Assembly (NCBI RefSeq): GCF_016859285.1
Contig: NC_053412.1
Span: 3,973,289 to 4,037,288 of the forward strand
Direction: 5' to 3'
DNA length: 64,000 bases
Source: Xiphias gladius
Lineage: Eukaryota; Chordata; Actinopteri; Istiophoriformes; Xiphiidae
Below are positions 49,201 to 60,659 of the stretch, piece after piece. Numbering within the stretch: the stretch's first letter is position 1; each line of letters starts with the position of its first letter. The position numbers and the translations under genes are program-made. The notes under the pieces are model-generated. The model was not told the origin of the DNA. It made no database searches and saw only the letters and a program-made list of their open reading frames with translations.

Positions 49201-52200
49201 TCTCATGAGCATTTCCTTCCATGAATAAAACTTCTCTCTGAACTCTGAAGTGCATTACAGTTGGGTTTAAAAAGAGTTTGCAGGAAATGGAAGGGTGCAC
49301 TTTTTCAGAATCAGTTTATCGCTAAAAACATTTACACTCGGGTCTGAAGCTAAAAACTACTGATCCTTCACAGATGAGGCAATTGCAGGAAGTTGTGTTT
49401 CAGAGAGTTCAAGAGTTCTCGACAAAAACAAAAAAAAAGGACTTGATGCTATGCCGTCAATATCCCTGTTTATGTGCTCTTTTTGTTTTTATCGGACTTG
49501 CTTCTGACATTCAACACCATACTGTACGTACAGAACCTGTGAAAATGAGTCATCTGAGTTCAGATGTACACATCCGCCATGTTCACTGTACAAGTGTCCC
49601 GATACTTGTACACATATCTGCTCTGAGTCACTTGAGAGCAGCTGCTGCGAAAGAGTTCAAGTCAAACCAAAATTCTGATCTAAGTTTTAAAAATGACATA
49701 CTCACAAAGAGTGCTCACATGAATGCTAATTTGTGTGTGAGGGAAAGAGGAAAGCAGAGAGCGCCATAGATTACACAGCTGTATAATTGAATGCCAGGCC
49801 TGGCAGTTCATAATGCCCTCTATAACCAAACTATAACAAGGTCCACAGTAATTCTACCCAGAGGCAACAACAACTGGACATAATCTAGTTTTTCATGAGC
49901 TCCCTATCACCTCTGTATACAACCTCCAGGGTTTGAGGGTAGAAAGCTGGTTTGTTGATACCTCCACTGTGTGAAATTGGCTCTATGCAATGGAGGAGGT
50001 GTCAAAGAGAAAGAAAGAGGCATCACTAACGACCATAACTTAATTTAGGAGATATTTCTATCTCAACATTCAGGTGAAAATGCAGCGAAAAACTGACACA
50101 AAATGTACAACGTCACATTTCCACAATAGAGACTAGTATCCTTGGTCATTAGAGTAAAGATACAGAAGCAAAATGTGAGGCAAAATGTTGCATAATTGCT
50201 TTTGTTTGGCTTAAGAACGAAGCTTTCATTTATCATCTTGTGGTTGCTTACTTGTTGTCTGGGAAAAATCAAAAATTTGAGTTTTTTTTTCCAAAACAGT
50301 CTTCTAGTAAAGACTAGAAAGCAAGTTTTGAAAGGCAGAAACATCTGCACCTGGCGAAGTAAATGCTGAATCATTGCTATTGATCAACAATGCCATCATT
50401 CCCCTGCAGATGTATTAGGGTTATTCTGTGCTGTGCGCTAGTCAAATATTGATTATTGGGCCTTTATGAGAAAAAAATACCGAATCGAGGGAAATTCTTC
50501 TAATATACAATAAATGACCAGTGTAGAGGGAACCTCAGACTCTGCATTCATAGCTTGAGCATGGTTTTCACTCAGGCTGCTTGCATCATAAACTAACTGG
50601 ATGTAAACTATTTACATGATTGATGTGATTGTCTGGCATTAGGCGTGTGAATGCTGCACTTTGGAGAGATGTGACATTAAAGCGGCGCTGAGGAGCAACG
50701 AGCAGCCACGACTGCAACCTTTGAGAAATATTTAATTTGTACTGTCTGGAAACGCTTAGTTGGCAGAATATAGAGAAGGCAGCCTGTTCATCAGAAAACA
50801 CAAACAATTAACCATTTTATTTTGGCTCTAACCCAACGTGAGCTCTTTTTCGCACATCTACGTTGAATCTTCCAACTCTGGAAATGAGTGAAACTGAGAG
50901 CCCAGTTCTGGTTCTACAGATATTATTTCCACCAACACTCAGCTTAAAAAAAAAACCATATAGGTAAATTCTAAGAACTGGCAGATGTGACGTTTGTCAC
51001 AATCACTTTTGGACCTAATCAGCGCCAATGGTACAGTCAAGTTAGTAACTATAAGCTAAGTAATGTCAAGTAACAACGTCAGACACAGTGAGGACAACTG
51101 CAGATACGGAGCAACATTAGCATTAACTTGTGGTTGTGTTTGTGTAAAAAAGGCAAATGTAAGCCCAATACAAACGTCTTCTGCCTCTTTTACTGCGGGA
51201 AATATCTGGCGCCTTTAGCTGCTAAATGCTCCACTATCTTCATCCGCTGGTTGCTAACTTTGTCATTCTGCTGCTCAGTGCTGGGAAGATACCGTACAGC
51301 GTGTTTGCTTTCTTGGCGAAGCCGGCTACCTGCGGCTACGGCTGAAAACGACATAACGAGGGCAAAGAGAGTCAACCAAAACGGTAAAGTTGCGGGCCCG
51401 AAAACCAACATAATGAGCTTAAAGTAAATGAGGCCTTGTAAAGCTAAAAGGAACTGCAGAGTCAGGTGATAACTCTCTTATGACTGCTTTCCTATAGAAG
51501 TGGTCTTGTGATTACATTTTTTAACATAAAAATATTGATTATTGCACATTTAAATGAATGAGATAGTTTTAACGTTTCATTCTTTAAAATTTAGAAACAA
51601 CAGCCCCGTTCGTAAAGCTAGCACAAGGAAGACTTTGGAAAATTTTGCTGTAGGAAATCTAATTTTTGTGACCAAGACTAAAACTATGGAAAAAAAAGCA
51701 CTTTTTTTCCGAAGAGCGTGGCCCCAACTTATGAAAAGGACCCTTTTCAGCTCGTCTCAGTTTGCCGGCCATAGTGCTATGTCACGAGAAATATGTCATT
51801 ACTACCTCTGAGATGGATCACAGAGACAATTTCTCAAATACTCTACTGAGTGACAAACGCGCAGCACTCCACACGCGGTAAACAGCATGTCGTGGTTGAA
51901 TTACATACTACAGTGTGTTGCGCGGCAATAACAACAATCATCATGCCATCTCACAAACGGTCTGATGCATCTATTTTTTCCATTTCCCTACAGCTCGGGC
52001 ATTGTAAAATATCACCCGGTAGCACATCAATCATCTGACTACATTGTCAACATGTTGCTTGTAGCGGCTGCTATTTCTCCAGAGTAATAGCAAGTCTGGC
52101 AGTGAGGGGAATCAGTTGGCAGAGGAAGTGAGTTGTCAATCATGTCAGAAAATCGCAACTGTAAAATGTGTTAATGCTCTGCTGCACTGGTTGATTCGTG

Positions 52201-53914
52201 ATGGTTAGTGACAGCCTTTCGTAAACTCGATGACAAAAACCACTGGGGGCAGTAAACACTAGCAAATGTGAAACTCCGGGGTTTAAAACAGACAACGTGA
52301 ACTTTTGGTGCAAGAGGAATTTTTCACACGAGATAAGATTTGAACATGACTTTGGTTGGTTCGCGGTGCAGATTATTTATTTTTTTAAAATAACAGTAAT
52401 ACATAAGCTTACCGATCATGTGGTCTTGACAAGCCGTGTCTGGGATGCGTGCCTCCTCATTTTCAGCCCTCATGCTGATCCTCTGAGTCATTATAAGGGT
52501 CTAGAATATTAACAACAATGCATGTTAGTGCTACAAACTTCAAAAAGCAGGTGTAATATTCCATAACACATAAAAATGCCATGATATACAGCATAGGTAA
52601 GTTTCAGAATTTAAATGTACCTTTTATTTGTATAAGGTGTTGCATTACGTAACACGTATTCGTTAAAAAAATTAGTTTTCCTAAGAATCAGTTATAGTAA
52701 CTACAGATTCATGTATTTTATTGTTTCCCCGGATGAATAGACAAGCTTGTGGCATTGTGAAATATGTTTAAAGTTTTGAAAAGAAGTAAGGTAATTGTCA
52801 TACTTTCCTGCCTTACTTTAACTGGGTTATTTAAAAGAAAAAAAGCGGTTTTGGGGTGATGCAAGGCTTGTAGGTCATAAAGTGTCGCTCTTTTGTTGTA
52901 TTTCTGTGGGGAGAAGATAGAGGGAAGGCTTGGAGGATGGTATTAAATGGCCGCTTTGTCAAATTGAGTGCCTGCGATAAGGGACTCCTCCATGTTATCA
53001 AAATTCCACATCATCTGGATTAAATTTCCTACATTATGCAGTGAGACTCTCTTTTTGTCATTCTCTTCCTCTATTCAGCCCTGCTAATTTTACTTTATTT
53101 TTATTGCCGTCTTTCTTTTTTCAGGCTCTCTCAAGAACTCAGCCTCTCCATCGTTTTCTGGTCTTTTGACTGACAGATTAATAAAAAATAAACCCACAAG
53201 GTCATAATTTTAGCCTGTGCGCCGATATGATGTGAAGAATCAAGCAGCTGAGAGAAACCCAATTTAAGTTTGTATTACATGCATGGACTGATGGCTGTCT
53301 CTGTATGAGATATAGTTTAAAAACCTTCAGCCTTGAGGAAAGAACAACAACAACATCAGCCTGGATTGATAATGAAAAAGTAGGCGAGGAATTGTAGGGC
53401 TGAGTCAGAACACAATGTGAATCAATAACAAGCCTTCAGGGGAAATGACGCTGAGGAGGTGGCGGTGCTGCGGATGTGTTTGTGAACATGTACATACTGT
53501 TCAAGTGTGAAACACTGGGGGAATTTGCATGTGTGTGTGTATGCCAACAGCCTGTCCAAACACAGTTGGAGACAAACAAGCAGAGCTCGACACAGATATT
53601 GCTGTAATAAAGTCAGTGGAGTTCTATTATGGTGGCATGTTTGCTGACTTACAGCAGTATCTGGACAGATCTCCATATCGGCCTTCATTTCGCTGTGTTT
53701 CTTGGGTGTGGAGATCCCAGGCGGCGACGCAGCCACAGAGTTACTCTTCACAGCAGTCCTGCGAGGAAATAAGATTTGATCTGTTTTTATGCCCGTGCGC
53801 CGAGTTCCTCCTCTATCAACTCGGCAGGTAGAAAGTGAGCCTGCTGATAAATTGCATTGAACCGCTCTTTCGCTTCACGAATGTGCACGCAAACATACGT
53901 GTACATGCACAGAA

Positions 53915-53963
<49 letters not shown>

Positions 53964-56900
53964 AATGCCATCAAATGTTTAACAGCCTCTATGAAGTGCT
54001 CCCTCTTAAGTGATTGTTTGCAGGTAGTCTGGATAAAAATCTGTCAGTTGTGAATTGAAGTGGCAAACCAGTGAGGTGCGGGTTATGAAATGTGGAGTTT
54101 TCCCGGCTGAAAGATACTTTACCTAGAGTGTGCTGACTATGTGTCTGGATGCTGGTCCAAGAACTGCTTATGCTCGCTGGAGTGGTTTCATAACTCAAAC
54201 AGACAGCTGTTGTTTATGCTGTATACTTTCTCTGAACACAGGTTTAATGCAGTGATGGCTCATATTTAATTCAATAGAACATTCGGTTTGTTTCAATGTG
54301 CCAATGCACTTACTATAAAGAAAACTCTGGCAAGGCTTAGTGAAAGGAAGTAATAAGCATAGCATCTGATCAGTTAAGGATAATTCATTCTTGATTTTCT
54401 TGATAACAAAGATGTCGGTTTACCCACCTGCCAAGAAGCTCTTTCACGAACTGGTCTTTGCCAATAAACGCTGTCGTACACTGGATCTGACTGGCAATCT
54501 GACCCATCTGATTGTTGCAGTGGTCCATGATGGAGCTCAGCTTGTTATTCATCTCAGACAGATTCTGCACCTCCTGACTGTCTTTCTGCTGGATATCATT
54601 TTTCTTTTTATCCTTCTTTTTGTCAGACCTCATCTGTTTGCTTCCAAGCACTGATCCGATCTTCAGCTCTTTCTTCTCCTCTTTTCCTTTGGGGGAGTCT
54701 GTTTTCTTACCACTCAGAGCCGGGAGTTTGCTCTTACGGAGGCCAAACCAGTTTGCCAGAGAGGGGCCCGTCTTCTGTTTGGCCTCGTTTGCAGCGACCT
54801 TCTCCTGTTCTTGACATTTCTGCAAATTCTCTTCGATTCCCATCATGACTTTCTCTTCAATAGTGCAGACTGTGGAGCTGATCTTTTTCTCCTCCATATC
54901 TGGAGATTTGTTTGGCGAGTCTGTCTGAGTTTTGACTTCCCTGTTAAAGTCTGGCTCATTAGTGGTGGCTGCTATGCCTCCCGTCTCTCGTACTGGGTTT
55001 TCCGAGCTATAGACACAAGAGGACGGAGGCTGAAACTGTGGATGAGAGGCAACTTTTGTCTTACGAATGTTGTTCAAACCAGTCCTGTCACTGATGGGTA
55101 AGCTACGCACCTCTTTTTGAGAAGGTGCAGTGATTGCCTCTTCGTTCACTGTGCCCTGTGACCCCTCACCTTTGGAGCCTGATTTAGAAGTTCTCTCAGG
55201 AAGGACTTTATGAACATTTGACTCTGTCATACCTCCATAGTGGCTAAGCCTGGTCCTGGGGGAATGGACAGGGCTCTCAGCTAACCCAACACTGGGTACC
55301 TCCAAGGAGCTCTGTCTTGACAAAGAGTTCCCCCTTTCACCTGAGTTGGTGATGATCTGTGTCCGGATTTTTCCTGGTCCATCTAGAGCATTGATGTTGG
55401 GTTTCTCAATGTAGTTGGTGCTGAAACTCTGGCTACGGGCTTTGGCTCCATTCATCCCCAAGGCTGGCTTTAGATGGGGTTTGGTAGTAACAGATATAGA
55501 TCTAGAGAAAAGCTGACTATTCCTTTTCCCTGTATCGCAAACATCCCCCTCCTCTGGTAACACAGCAGCGTGTACCTCCTCTTCCAGTAACCTACACTGG
55601 CCCTCACCTTTCCCCTCTGTAATGGACATCTTGGGTGGTGAATCAATACTGTAAACTGGCTGCAAGCTGTCACACTGGGTAGAAGCATTTGAAGTCACAG
55701 TCTCCTTGGAGACTGAGTTGATATGATCCTTCTCTTGCTTGCCTGGTATAGATGGACAATTTTTATGGCTGGGGGGAGATTTTAAAAATGCTTTAAACCC
55801 CATTGGGATACGAGTCTTTGAGGCTTTTTCCACTGGATTAGAGGACATCATAACTGAGCTGGGTGGGCTGACCACAGCTTTACCATTTTGTGGTTCTGTC
55901 TTACCTTGAGGGGTGTCCTGAAGCGATATAGGTAAACCAATGGAAGTCTTTTGCACTGATTGATGGACATTTTCATGGGTTGATCCTCTTTTACTTGCAA
56001 ATGAGCTCTGAAGTGAGGACCCTCTGAGAGCACTGTACGGAGGAGGGACATTCTTTGAGCTTTTAGGTGCATTTTCAGGTTCTGGAGCACACCCTGAGTT
56101 TGTAGTAGGGAGGTAGTCTTTCGTGGTCATTCGCTTGGATGTGCCTTTAGTAGATGTCTGAGTCATGGCGGGGGACTTTTGAAGGTGCTGACTGGTTTTG
56201 TCAACCAGTTTCTGAGGTGCAAGTGCAGTCCCGTAGCCTGCATCCAAGTCTAAGCAGTCTTTATCCTTGATGGGTAGTGTAGTTTGCATATTTGGTACAA
56301 GTGAGGTGTGATAACTTGGGGGAGGGCCCCTCACAGTGGTTGGTGTGGATGGTTGAGCCATCCCTGTTTTATGTGCTTGAGATGACCCTTCATAATTTGG
56401 TCTGATCAGTAAGGAGGTGGTGCGGCCTGGGGGAGGGGGAGGAGAAGGGGACCTGAGTTTATTTTTGCTGGTTTCACAGTGTTTGTCTCTGGTGGGCTGT
56501 TCGCCATTATCAGCATACTCCAGGTGCCTCCTTGAGAGGTGAGGGGAACTGGAGGAGGAGCCCTTACTCCATTCAGCCCAGCTGGGAATCTTGGAATTTA
56601 CCGCCTTTGGACTCTGTGAGCAGTTTCCTTGTGTCTTGATGAACCTGGACATTTTAACTGTAGGAGAAGAGGGGGATTTCTCCTGACCGGAGGGTCCTGA
56701 GTTTCCACTGTTACTTTGTTCAGTGGTGGAGCCCTTAGACAATCTCAGTGGGGATCCCGAAGGTTTGTTACGACCTGGTATCTTTGAACCACTGGACTTG
56801 GGACCAGTAGAATCATTCATGGGAGGGATTGAATGGCCTTTATTAGCTCGGCTGTTTGGTGGTTTGATTAGCTTCCTTTGTGGAGTCAACTGCATTGACA

Positions 56901-59713
56901 GCCTCTCTGCACTGCCCTCTCTGCTATTGCTTGTTTTGCTAGTCCTAATCTGATATTCAGATGGTTTTTCTGGAGATTCAAGAACAGTATAGTTTCTTGT
57001 ATTTGCTGACTTTTGCCTTGTTGGTCTCTGTTGGGGCACTACCTCTGTGTAATCAGCAACTACTTTGCTACCTTGAATGTCATTTCGAGACCCAGCACCT
57101 GCTGCAAGTTTCTGAGCACAAAGTTCAATAGGTTCTCCTTCTGCATCAAATATTGCCAAAATGCTCTCCTCAGACTGAGTACATTTGGCCCCTTTGGGCT
57201 CCTTAATGAGGCTGAAAGGCCTGGGCCTCCCATCTGCAGACTGGGTGCGCCCCTGGTCTCTTCGCAAGCACTGTTGTGCAAGCAGCTTGCTAGTGTCCCT
57301 TGAGAGGCGCTTGGAGTCCCTCTCTGCTTCCTCTAGTGGCTGGCAAAAGGACATTCGGATGTCACTGGACTCAGAGTTGAGTTCCTCTGGATCATCCACA
57401 TCAGAGAGGTGATTGGGACCCTCTGGGTCAGAAGGGTCGGCGTGAAGCAGGGTTGGTTTAGTAAAAGCTGATGTCCGCCCCCCCTCAGGGAGAAAACTGT
57501 TAATGAAACTCATGAGTTTTTCGGGACGCTCTTTTGAGTCATAGCCAGAAGGCTGTTTGGTAGCCACAGGACCTGAGCTACCATTACCTCCATCTCCACT
57601 GTCCTGTATCCCCTCCAAGCTACATAAACTGTCTGAAATGCTGTGGGAGCGCCTCTTACAGTAAAACCAGTTGTCCTTGGTGGGGATGTTATCTCCACGA
57701 CTGGAATGTGCCAATTCATCATCTGCATCATCGGAATTATAAGAGAACTTCTTGCCCCCAGCAGCCAAAGTTCTACCCACATGGGTAGGCTTAGACACCC
57801 CTTTACTGTTACTTTTGACACCCAGGGAGTAGATGCCCTCGTTGGAGTTCATGCAGTCTTTGTAGCCCGACTTGGAGACCTTGGATGAAGACGAGGAGCT
57901 TCTGTGTTTCCTCCTCTGGAGCTTTCTCAGTCCCTCTAGTATGTGGCTCTCCTTGCGCCTCGTGGGCAGCTGCTCCTCCAGTGGGGCACATATATTACTA
58001 GGGGCTGATGAACCCAAACTCAGCCTCTTCTCCCAGGTCAGAGATGACTACAGAGTAGAAAGAAAGAGTGCGTCACCCTCAAACAAATTATATTGTAATA
58101 TCTGCACACATTCATATAAAAAATAATAATCAACAACTTGTTTAACCATATACTACTGACTTATATACTATTTCAGGACAGACTTGAATCATGTTAGTGC
58201 ACCATCATCCTTAAATATGAAACCACGTTTTTTCCAAACTGTCTTAAGGCCCTAATTGCCGTTTGCAGTTGTAATCAGCACACTCTTACAGGAAGATGCG
58301 GGATTAATTAGGGTCTCAAAAGAAAGATAATCAAAATCTTAACAGTTCCTAAAGTACCTCTAATGGGGATCTTGAATGAGTTATCATGTGCCACTGTTTT
58401 GTGGAATAGCTTTCAGGGTTTAAAGAGTAAGGGGCTTTACCATTTTTCCACAGGAGCGTCCATCATTCCAGGTGTATGAGCCACTGGAGAATTCACTGCA
58501 CGCACTTGACAGGGACAACTCACTACTGCTACGGCTGCTGCGCGGGTATACAGGTGCTGGCACTGTCAGACTCAGCTGGCTCAGACACTTAACCACAGGT
58601 TGACCTGCCTTTCCGTTCAACTGAAGCTCCTTTGAGATAGAGAAAAGAGACATGACATTATAGTGGAATAACTTGTGGAGCATGATTTATATTCATGTGT
58701 TGGGCTTTCTGAAGTGGGAAAAATTGTGTTTGCTTGATTTTTCCTGTGATTAAGCATCATGAGTATTTGATGTGTAAGCTGTTAGTAGGTAGTATTGCAT
58801 ATCTAATTGCTATCTTGCTGTTTATTTTGTGATGAAAGATATTTAATAAAGACTTGACAGACCGATCAAATATTCTGGAAAAGTTTCTTAAATTGCTAAG
58901 GCACTGCACTTTGCAAACTTGAAAAATATCAATCAAATTTTCATGTGCAGTCACCGCAGCACAGCAGATGTTTATCCAATTTATATCTCACTGCAGACAA
59001 TTTGACTATGCAAATAAATTATTCTAAAGAGTTGTAGTAGGAAAGATAAGAAATATGATATATAAATGTCACAATCTCTGTTTCTCTAATCTCACATGTG
59101 TCACTCGTGTGTATCACTTAACAACCTATTTAAGGAGAAGTGGTACTTTTGCACATTTAGATGATTTATAAATCACACTGTGGCTATTATTATTTCATTT
59201 TCTCCCTCTTCTTCCGCTCTCACAGCACACGTTAGAGTTTATCAGGTGGCATTCTCGGAGGGGTAAAAGGGTAAAAGAATGGAGCAAACTCATTTTCAGT
59301 CCTTAATGCATAATACATAAGACGACTAATGTACCACAGTGTCCTGTGGAGTCATTTTAACTGGCAACGAGTCTCAATCGATGGTTTTCTGGTAATATGA
59401 CAAGGATTTATTCCTCTTAGTGCCAAGTGATACTGCCAGCTCCTGCTGAGGGCAGAGGAGGGGTCAAAGCTTCAGATTGTTAGGTCTGTATTTTAATATC
59501 TTGTAATGATTTCTTGAGGGGGGTGGGGGTGTGGTTATGATACCTGGACGAATTAGATGGCTGAAAAAACAAATACACTGCCCTCTGCATGTTTCCCATG
59601 AAGCTTACATTAGAGGGAGAGTCCACATTCCTGGAAAGCAAGAAGGCCTTGCTTCTCTCCGGCTCCAGAAGCAAATCTGCAGCAGACAGATCCATGATCC
59701 GAGAGTGGAGTTT
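36966..59713 (-). CDS. nckap5: NCK-associated protein 5, 3' ten exons (5' part not recovered)
   Basis: Exons (minus): 59713-59609, 58629-58441, 58047-54428, 53758-53653, 52482-52413, 48458-48138, 46309-46194, 45595-45463, 45297-45122, 37280-36966; 5151 nt, 1716 residues and stop. Human NCKAP5 is about 1900 residues (recalled), so roughly the first 200 are missing. Every junction is in phase. The product is Ser/Pro/Lys-rich and low in hydrophobics, so probably mostly disordered. Motifs in the giant exon: SKIP at 56787-56776 and 56595-56584 and SKLP at 54732-54721, each in basic surroundings (SxIP/SxLP-type EB1-binding motifs); a proline run RSPSPPPPPGR (about 56455-56423, possible SH3 ligand); PPSY (56322-56311) and PPPY (56046-56035). 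DSGIGTFPLPDS in the sixth exon and SCTSQGSNDV at the C-terminus mark the NCKAP5 family. Family members bind NCK SH3 domains and microtubule ends. Lying upstream of lypd1 favours nckap5 over nckap5l. Confidence 0.92.
43270..43320. mobile_element. remnant of a Tc1-like terminal repeat
   Basis: GGGGTGTCCACATACTCTTG followed by GCCACATA closely matches the outer end of a common teleost Tc1-like element, in which GGGGTGTCCACATACTTTTG precedes GCCATATAGT (recalled). No transposase sequence adjoins it, so it is a solo end. Confidence 0.55.
43675..43750 (-). repeat. candidate tRNA-derived SINE
   Basis: On the minus strand GTAGTGGG (43749-43742) and CCCACTAC (43687-43680) are perfectly complementary and 70 nt apart, like a tRNA acceptor stem. 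AGTTCAACTCC just inside matches 9 of 11 positions of the RNA polymerase III B-box GGTTCGANTCC. The D and anticodon arms are not convincing, so this is a decayed tRNA-like head and not a tRNA gene. Confidence 0.4.
44050..44200. repeat. possible degenerate SINE-like fragment
   Basis: GAGTGTTGCTCAAGGACACTT followed by TAGCAGTG resembles a phrase common in teleost repeats (TTGCTCAAGGGCACTTCGGCAGTG, recalled). Its relation to the tRNA-like segment 300 bp to the left is unclear. Confidence 0.3.
45122..45297 (-). CDS. nckap5: nckap5 exon (ninth of ten found)
   Basis: Acceptor TCCACAG, donor GTGAGT. Encodes DQNEETLKRSSVEKSFSIMD, YYQHDMFLHLEKDSRRISQY and NLLHKESSLDGKAGDRLS. Confidence 0.88.
45463..45595 (-). 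CDS. nckap5: nckap5 exon (eighth of ten found)
   Basis: Acceptor TGATAG with a poor pyrimidine tract, donor GTCTGG. Encodes ERALRVCTYSGSSSSDTETE then LEGSGSTLSSPQRTLINRTK and KSDS. Phase 0 in and 1 out fits both neighbours. Confidence 0.85.
46194..46309 (-). CDS. nckap5: nckap5 exon (seventh of ten found)
   Basis: Acceptor CAAAAG, donor GTAAGT. Encodes AIRTKRLSLCAPRCNISTED then KEREPERKMKTKDYDMPG. The alternative acceptor ten bases inside would lead to an early stop. Confidence 0.85.
48138..48458 (-). CDS. nckap5: nckap5 exon with DSGIGTFPLPDS motif
   Basis: Acceptor CTTTAG, donor GTGAGT. Encodes SGCQMRTLDSGIGTFPLPDS, a Ser/Pro-rich middle and TQSRLPKLATS. It is the most family-diagnostic of the C-terminal exons. 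It needs one base from upstream, supplied by the exon at 52413-52482. Confidence 0.92.
48459..52412. other. nckap5 intron
   Basis: No further exon recognised. 51170-51420 resembles a dispersed fish repeat, listed separately. The open frame at 49374-49769 has no family resemblance. Confidence 0.55.
51170..51420. repeat. possible dispersed fish repeat
   Basis: TTTAGCTGCTAAATGCTCCA, CTATCTTCATCCGCTGGTTG and CTAACTTTGTC...CTGCTGCTCAGTGCTGG follow the order of a phrase I recall from many teleost genomes. No terminal structure was identified. Confidence 0.35.
52413..52482 (-). CDS. nckap5: nckap5 short exon (70 nt)
   Basis: Acceptor GACTCAG, donor GTAAGC. Encodes RISMRAENEEARIPDTACQD then HMI plus one base. 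It enters in phase 0 and leaves in phase 1, exactly what the flanking exons require; without it they are out of frame. The junction reads DHMI-GSGCQMRTLDSG. Confidence 0.85.
53653..53758 (-). CDS. nckap5: nckap5 exon after the giant exon
   Basis: Acceptor CTCGCAG, donor GTAAGT. Completes an Arg codon, then TAVKSNSVAASPPGISTPKK and HSEMKADMEICPDTA. Confidence 0.9.
53759..54427. other. nckap5 intron with (CA)n
   Basis: Contains a (CA)n microsatellite at 53916-53961. Nothing else is recognised. Confidence 0.7.
53916..53961. repeat. (CA)n microsatellite
   Basis: About 23 CA units. Confidence 0.95.
54428..58047 (-). CDS. nckap5: nckap5 giant exon (3620 nt, about 1207 residues)
   Basis: Open without stop from the acceptor CTCTGTAG at 58048. 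It begins SSLTWEKRLSLGSSAPSN, followed by a basic RRKESHILEGLRKLQRRKHR segment, and ends IGKDQFVKELLGR at donor GTGGGT (54427). A single huge internal exon carrying most of the protein is typical of this family. Between lie Ser/Pro/Lys-rich disordered sequence, two SKIP motifs, a polyproline run, two PPxY motifs and the lysine-rich block before NLSEMNNKLSSIMDHCN. The alternative donor GTAAAC 5 nt further would break the phase. Confidence 0.95.
58441..58629 (-). CDS. nckap5: nckap5 exon before the giant exon
   Basis: Acceptor CTCAAAG, donor GTAAAG. Encodes ELQLNGKAGQPVVKCLSQLS then LTVPAPVYPRSSRSSSELS and SSGSYTWNDGRSCGKM; phases 0/0. Confidence 0.9.
59609..59713 (-). CDS. nckap5: nckap5 exon, most upstream exon placed with confidence
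   Basis: Acceptor CTTTCAG, donor GTAAGC. Encodes KLHSRIMDLSAADLLLEPER then SKAFLLSRNVDSPSN; phases 0/0. DLSAADLLLEPERS is strongly coding in character. Confidence 0.85.
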
Positions 59714-60070
59714 CTGAAAGGCAAAAGGAAGGACACGCCATGGTGAATTTAGACTTCAGGGATTTCAAGAAATTAAAATGAGCCATTGTGCATACTCTGA
59801 TACTGACACAACGCCAAAATGGTAGGGAGATTTTTATCATTTCTTTGTATGGTAAATAGCAAAATCTTAATCTCAGCAATACACTGTTTTCAATTTCAAA
59901 TTGAATGCCTTAATATGTTTTTTAGCACTAAGGGATGCCCTAAAGGTCTGATTCGTACATGTCAAAAAATGCATTCAAAATATAAAAATGAAATAAAATG
60001 AAATAATTATTTAAATTTGCCCCACGTCTGTACAGTTTGTTGAGGCAGAGCAGTATTTTGCCTGCCTAAC

Positions 60071-60141
60071 AAGCGCCCATCAGATTCCCTTCACTGGCGC
60101 TATACAGAGCCCGGATTCGTCGCTCAAAGTCGTTAATGTCA
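60071..60141 (-). CDS. coding-like segment, possible extra nckap5 exon
   Basis: Minus strand: a good acceptor (TTTTTTTCTGGCCAG) is followed by an open stretch reading DINDFERRIRALYSASEG then NLMGA, with stop TAG at 60068-60066. The composition looks like real protein. The possible donor GTTAGG at 60070 would leave phase 1, but the next exon (59713) needs phase 0, so a further exon would be required between them. It could be an alternative exon or chance. Confidence 0.3.
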
Positions 60142-60441
60142 CTGGCCAGAAAAAAACTAATGTGAATAGGAAATAATTGCATCAGGGAGTAAGGGATTCC
60201 TTTGATTTTTTTTTTAAATTCATATGCTAGTCTGCAGTCTCTTCTGTTATTTAACTCTTGTGCTTAAGAGGGGAGGATACAAAACCAAATACATTTCCAT
60301 GTATTAATCTCAGAGTTTAATTATGCTGGGTTCCCTGTGCTCAAATCAACTTAGACTGGAAATATGCTGGCACAAAACACTTGATCTTATGCTGCATGGG
60401 TAAAATTAAAGCTCACTCAGGGAGTGATGTATGTGTTATAT

Positions 60442-60442
<1 letters not shown>

Positions 60443-60530
<88 letters not shown>
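60443..60530. repeat. compound (AC)n(TA)n microsatellite
   Basis: About 36 AC units followed by about 8 TA units. Confidence 0.95.
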
Positions 60531-60601
60531 CATACACTCCCAGGCTTCTGGTAGAGGACCCAAGCTTGAGGAAGGACATGGGGGGGTGAGAGGGAGACTT
60601 T

Positions 60602-60610
60602 TTATATATG

Positions 60611-60656
<46 letters not shown>
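60602..60656. repeat. (TA)n array with interspersed TATG
   Basis: Nearly pure TA repeat, 70 bp from the preceding compound microsatellite. Confidence 0.9.

Positions 60657-60659
<3 letters not shown>

Noticed and set aside
54421..54427. Use of the GTAAAC donor to lengthen the nckap5 giant exon by 5 nt
   Set aside because: It would leave phase 1, which does not join the next exon in frame, whereas GTGGGT at 54427 leaves phase 2 and restores an Arg codon.
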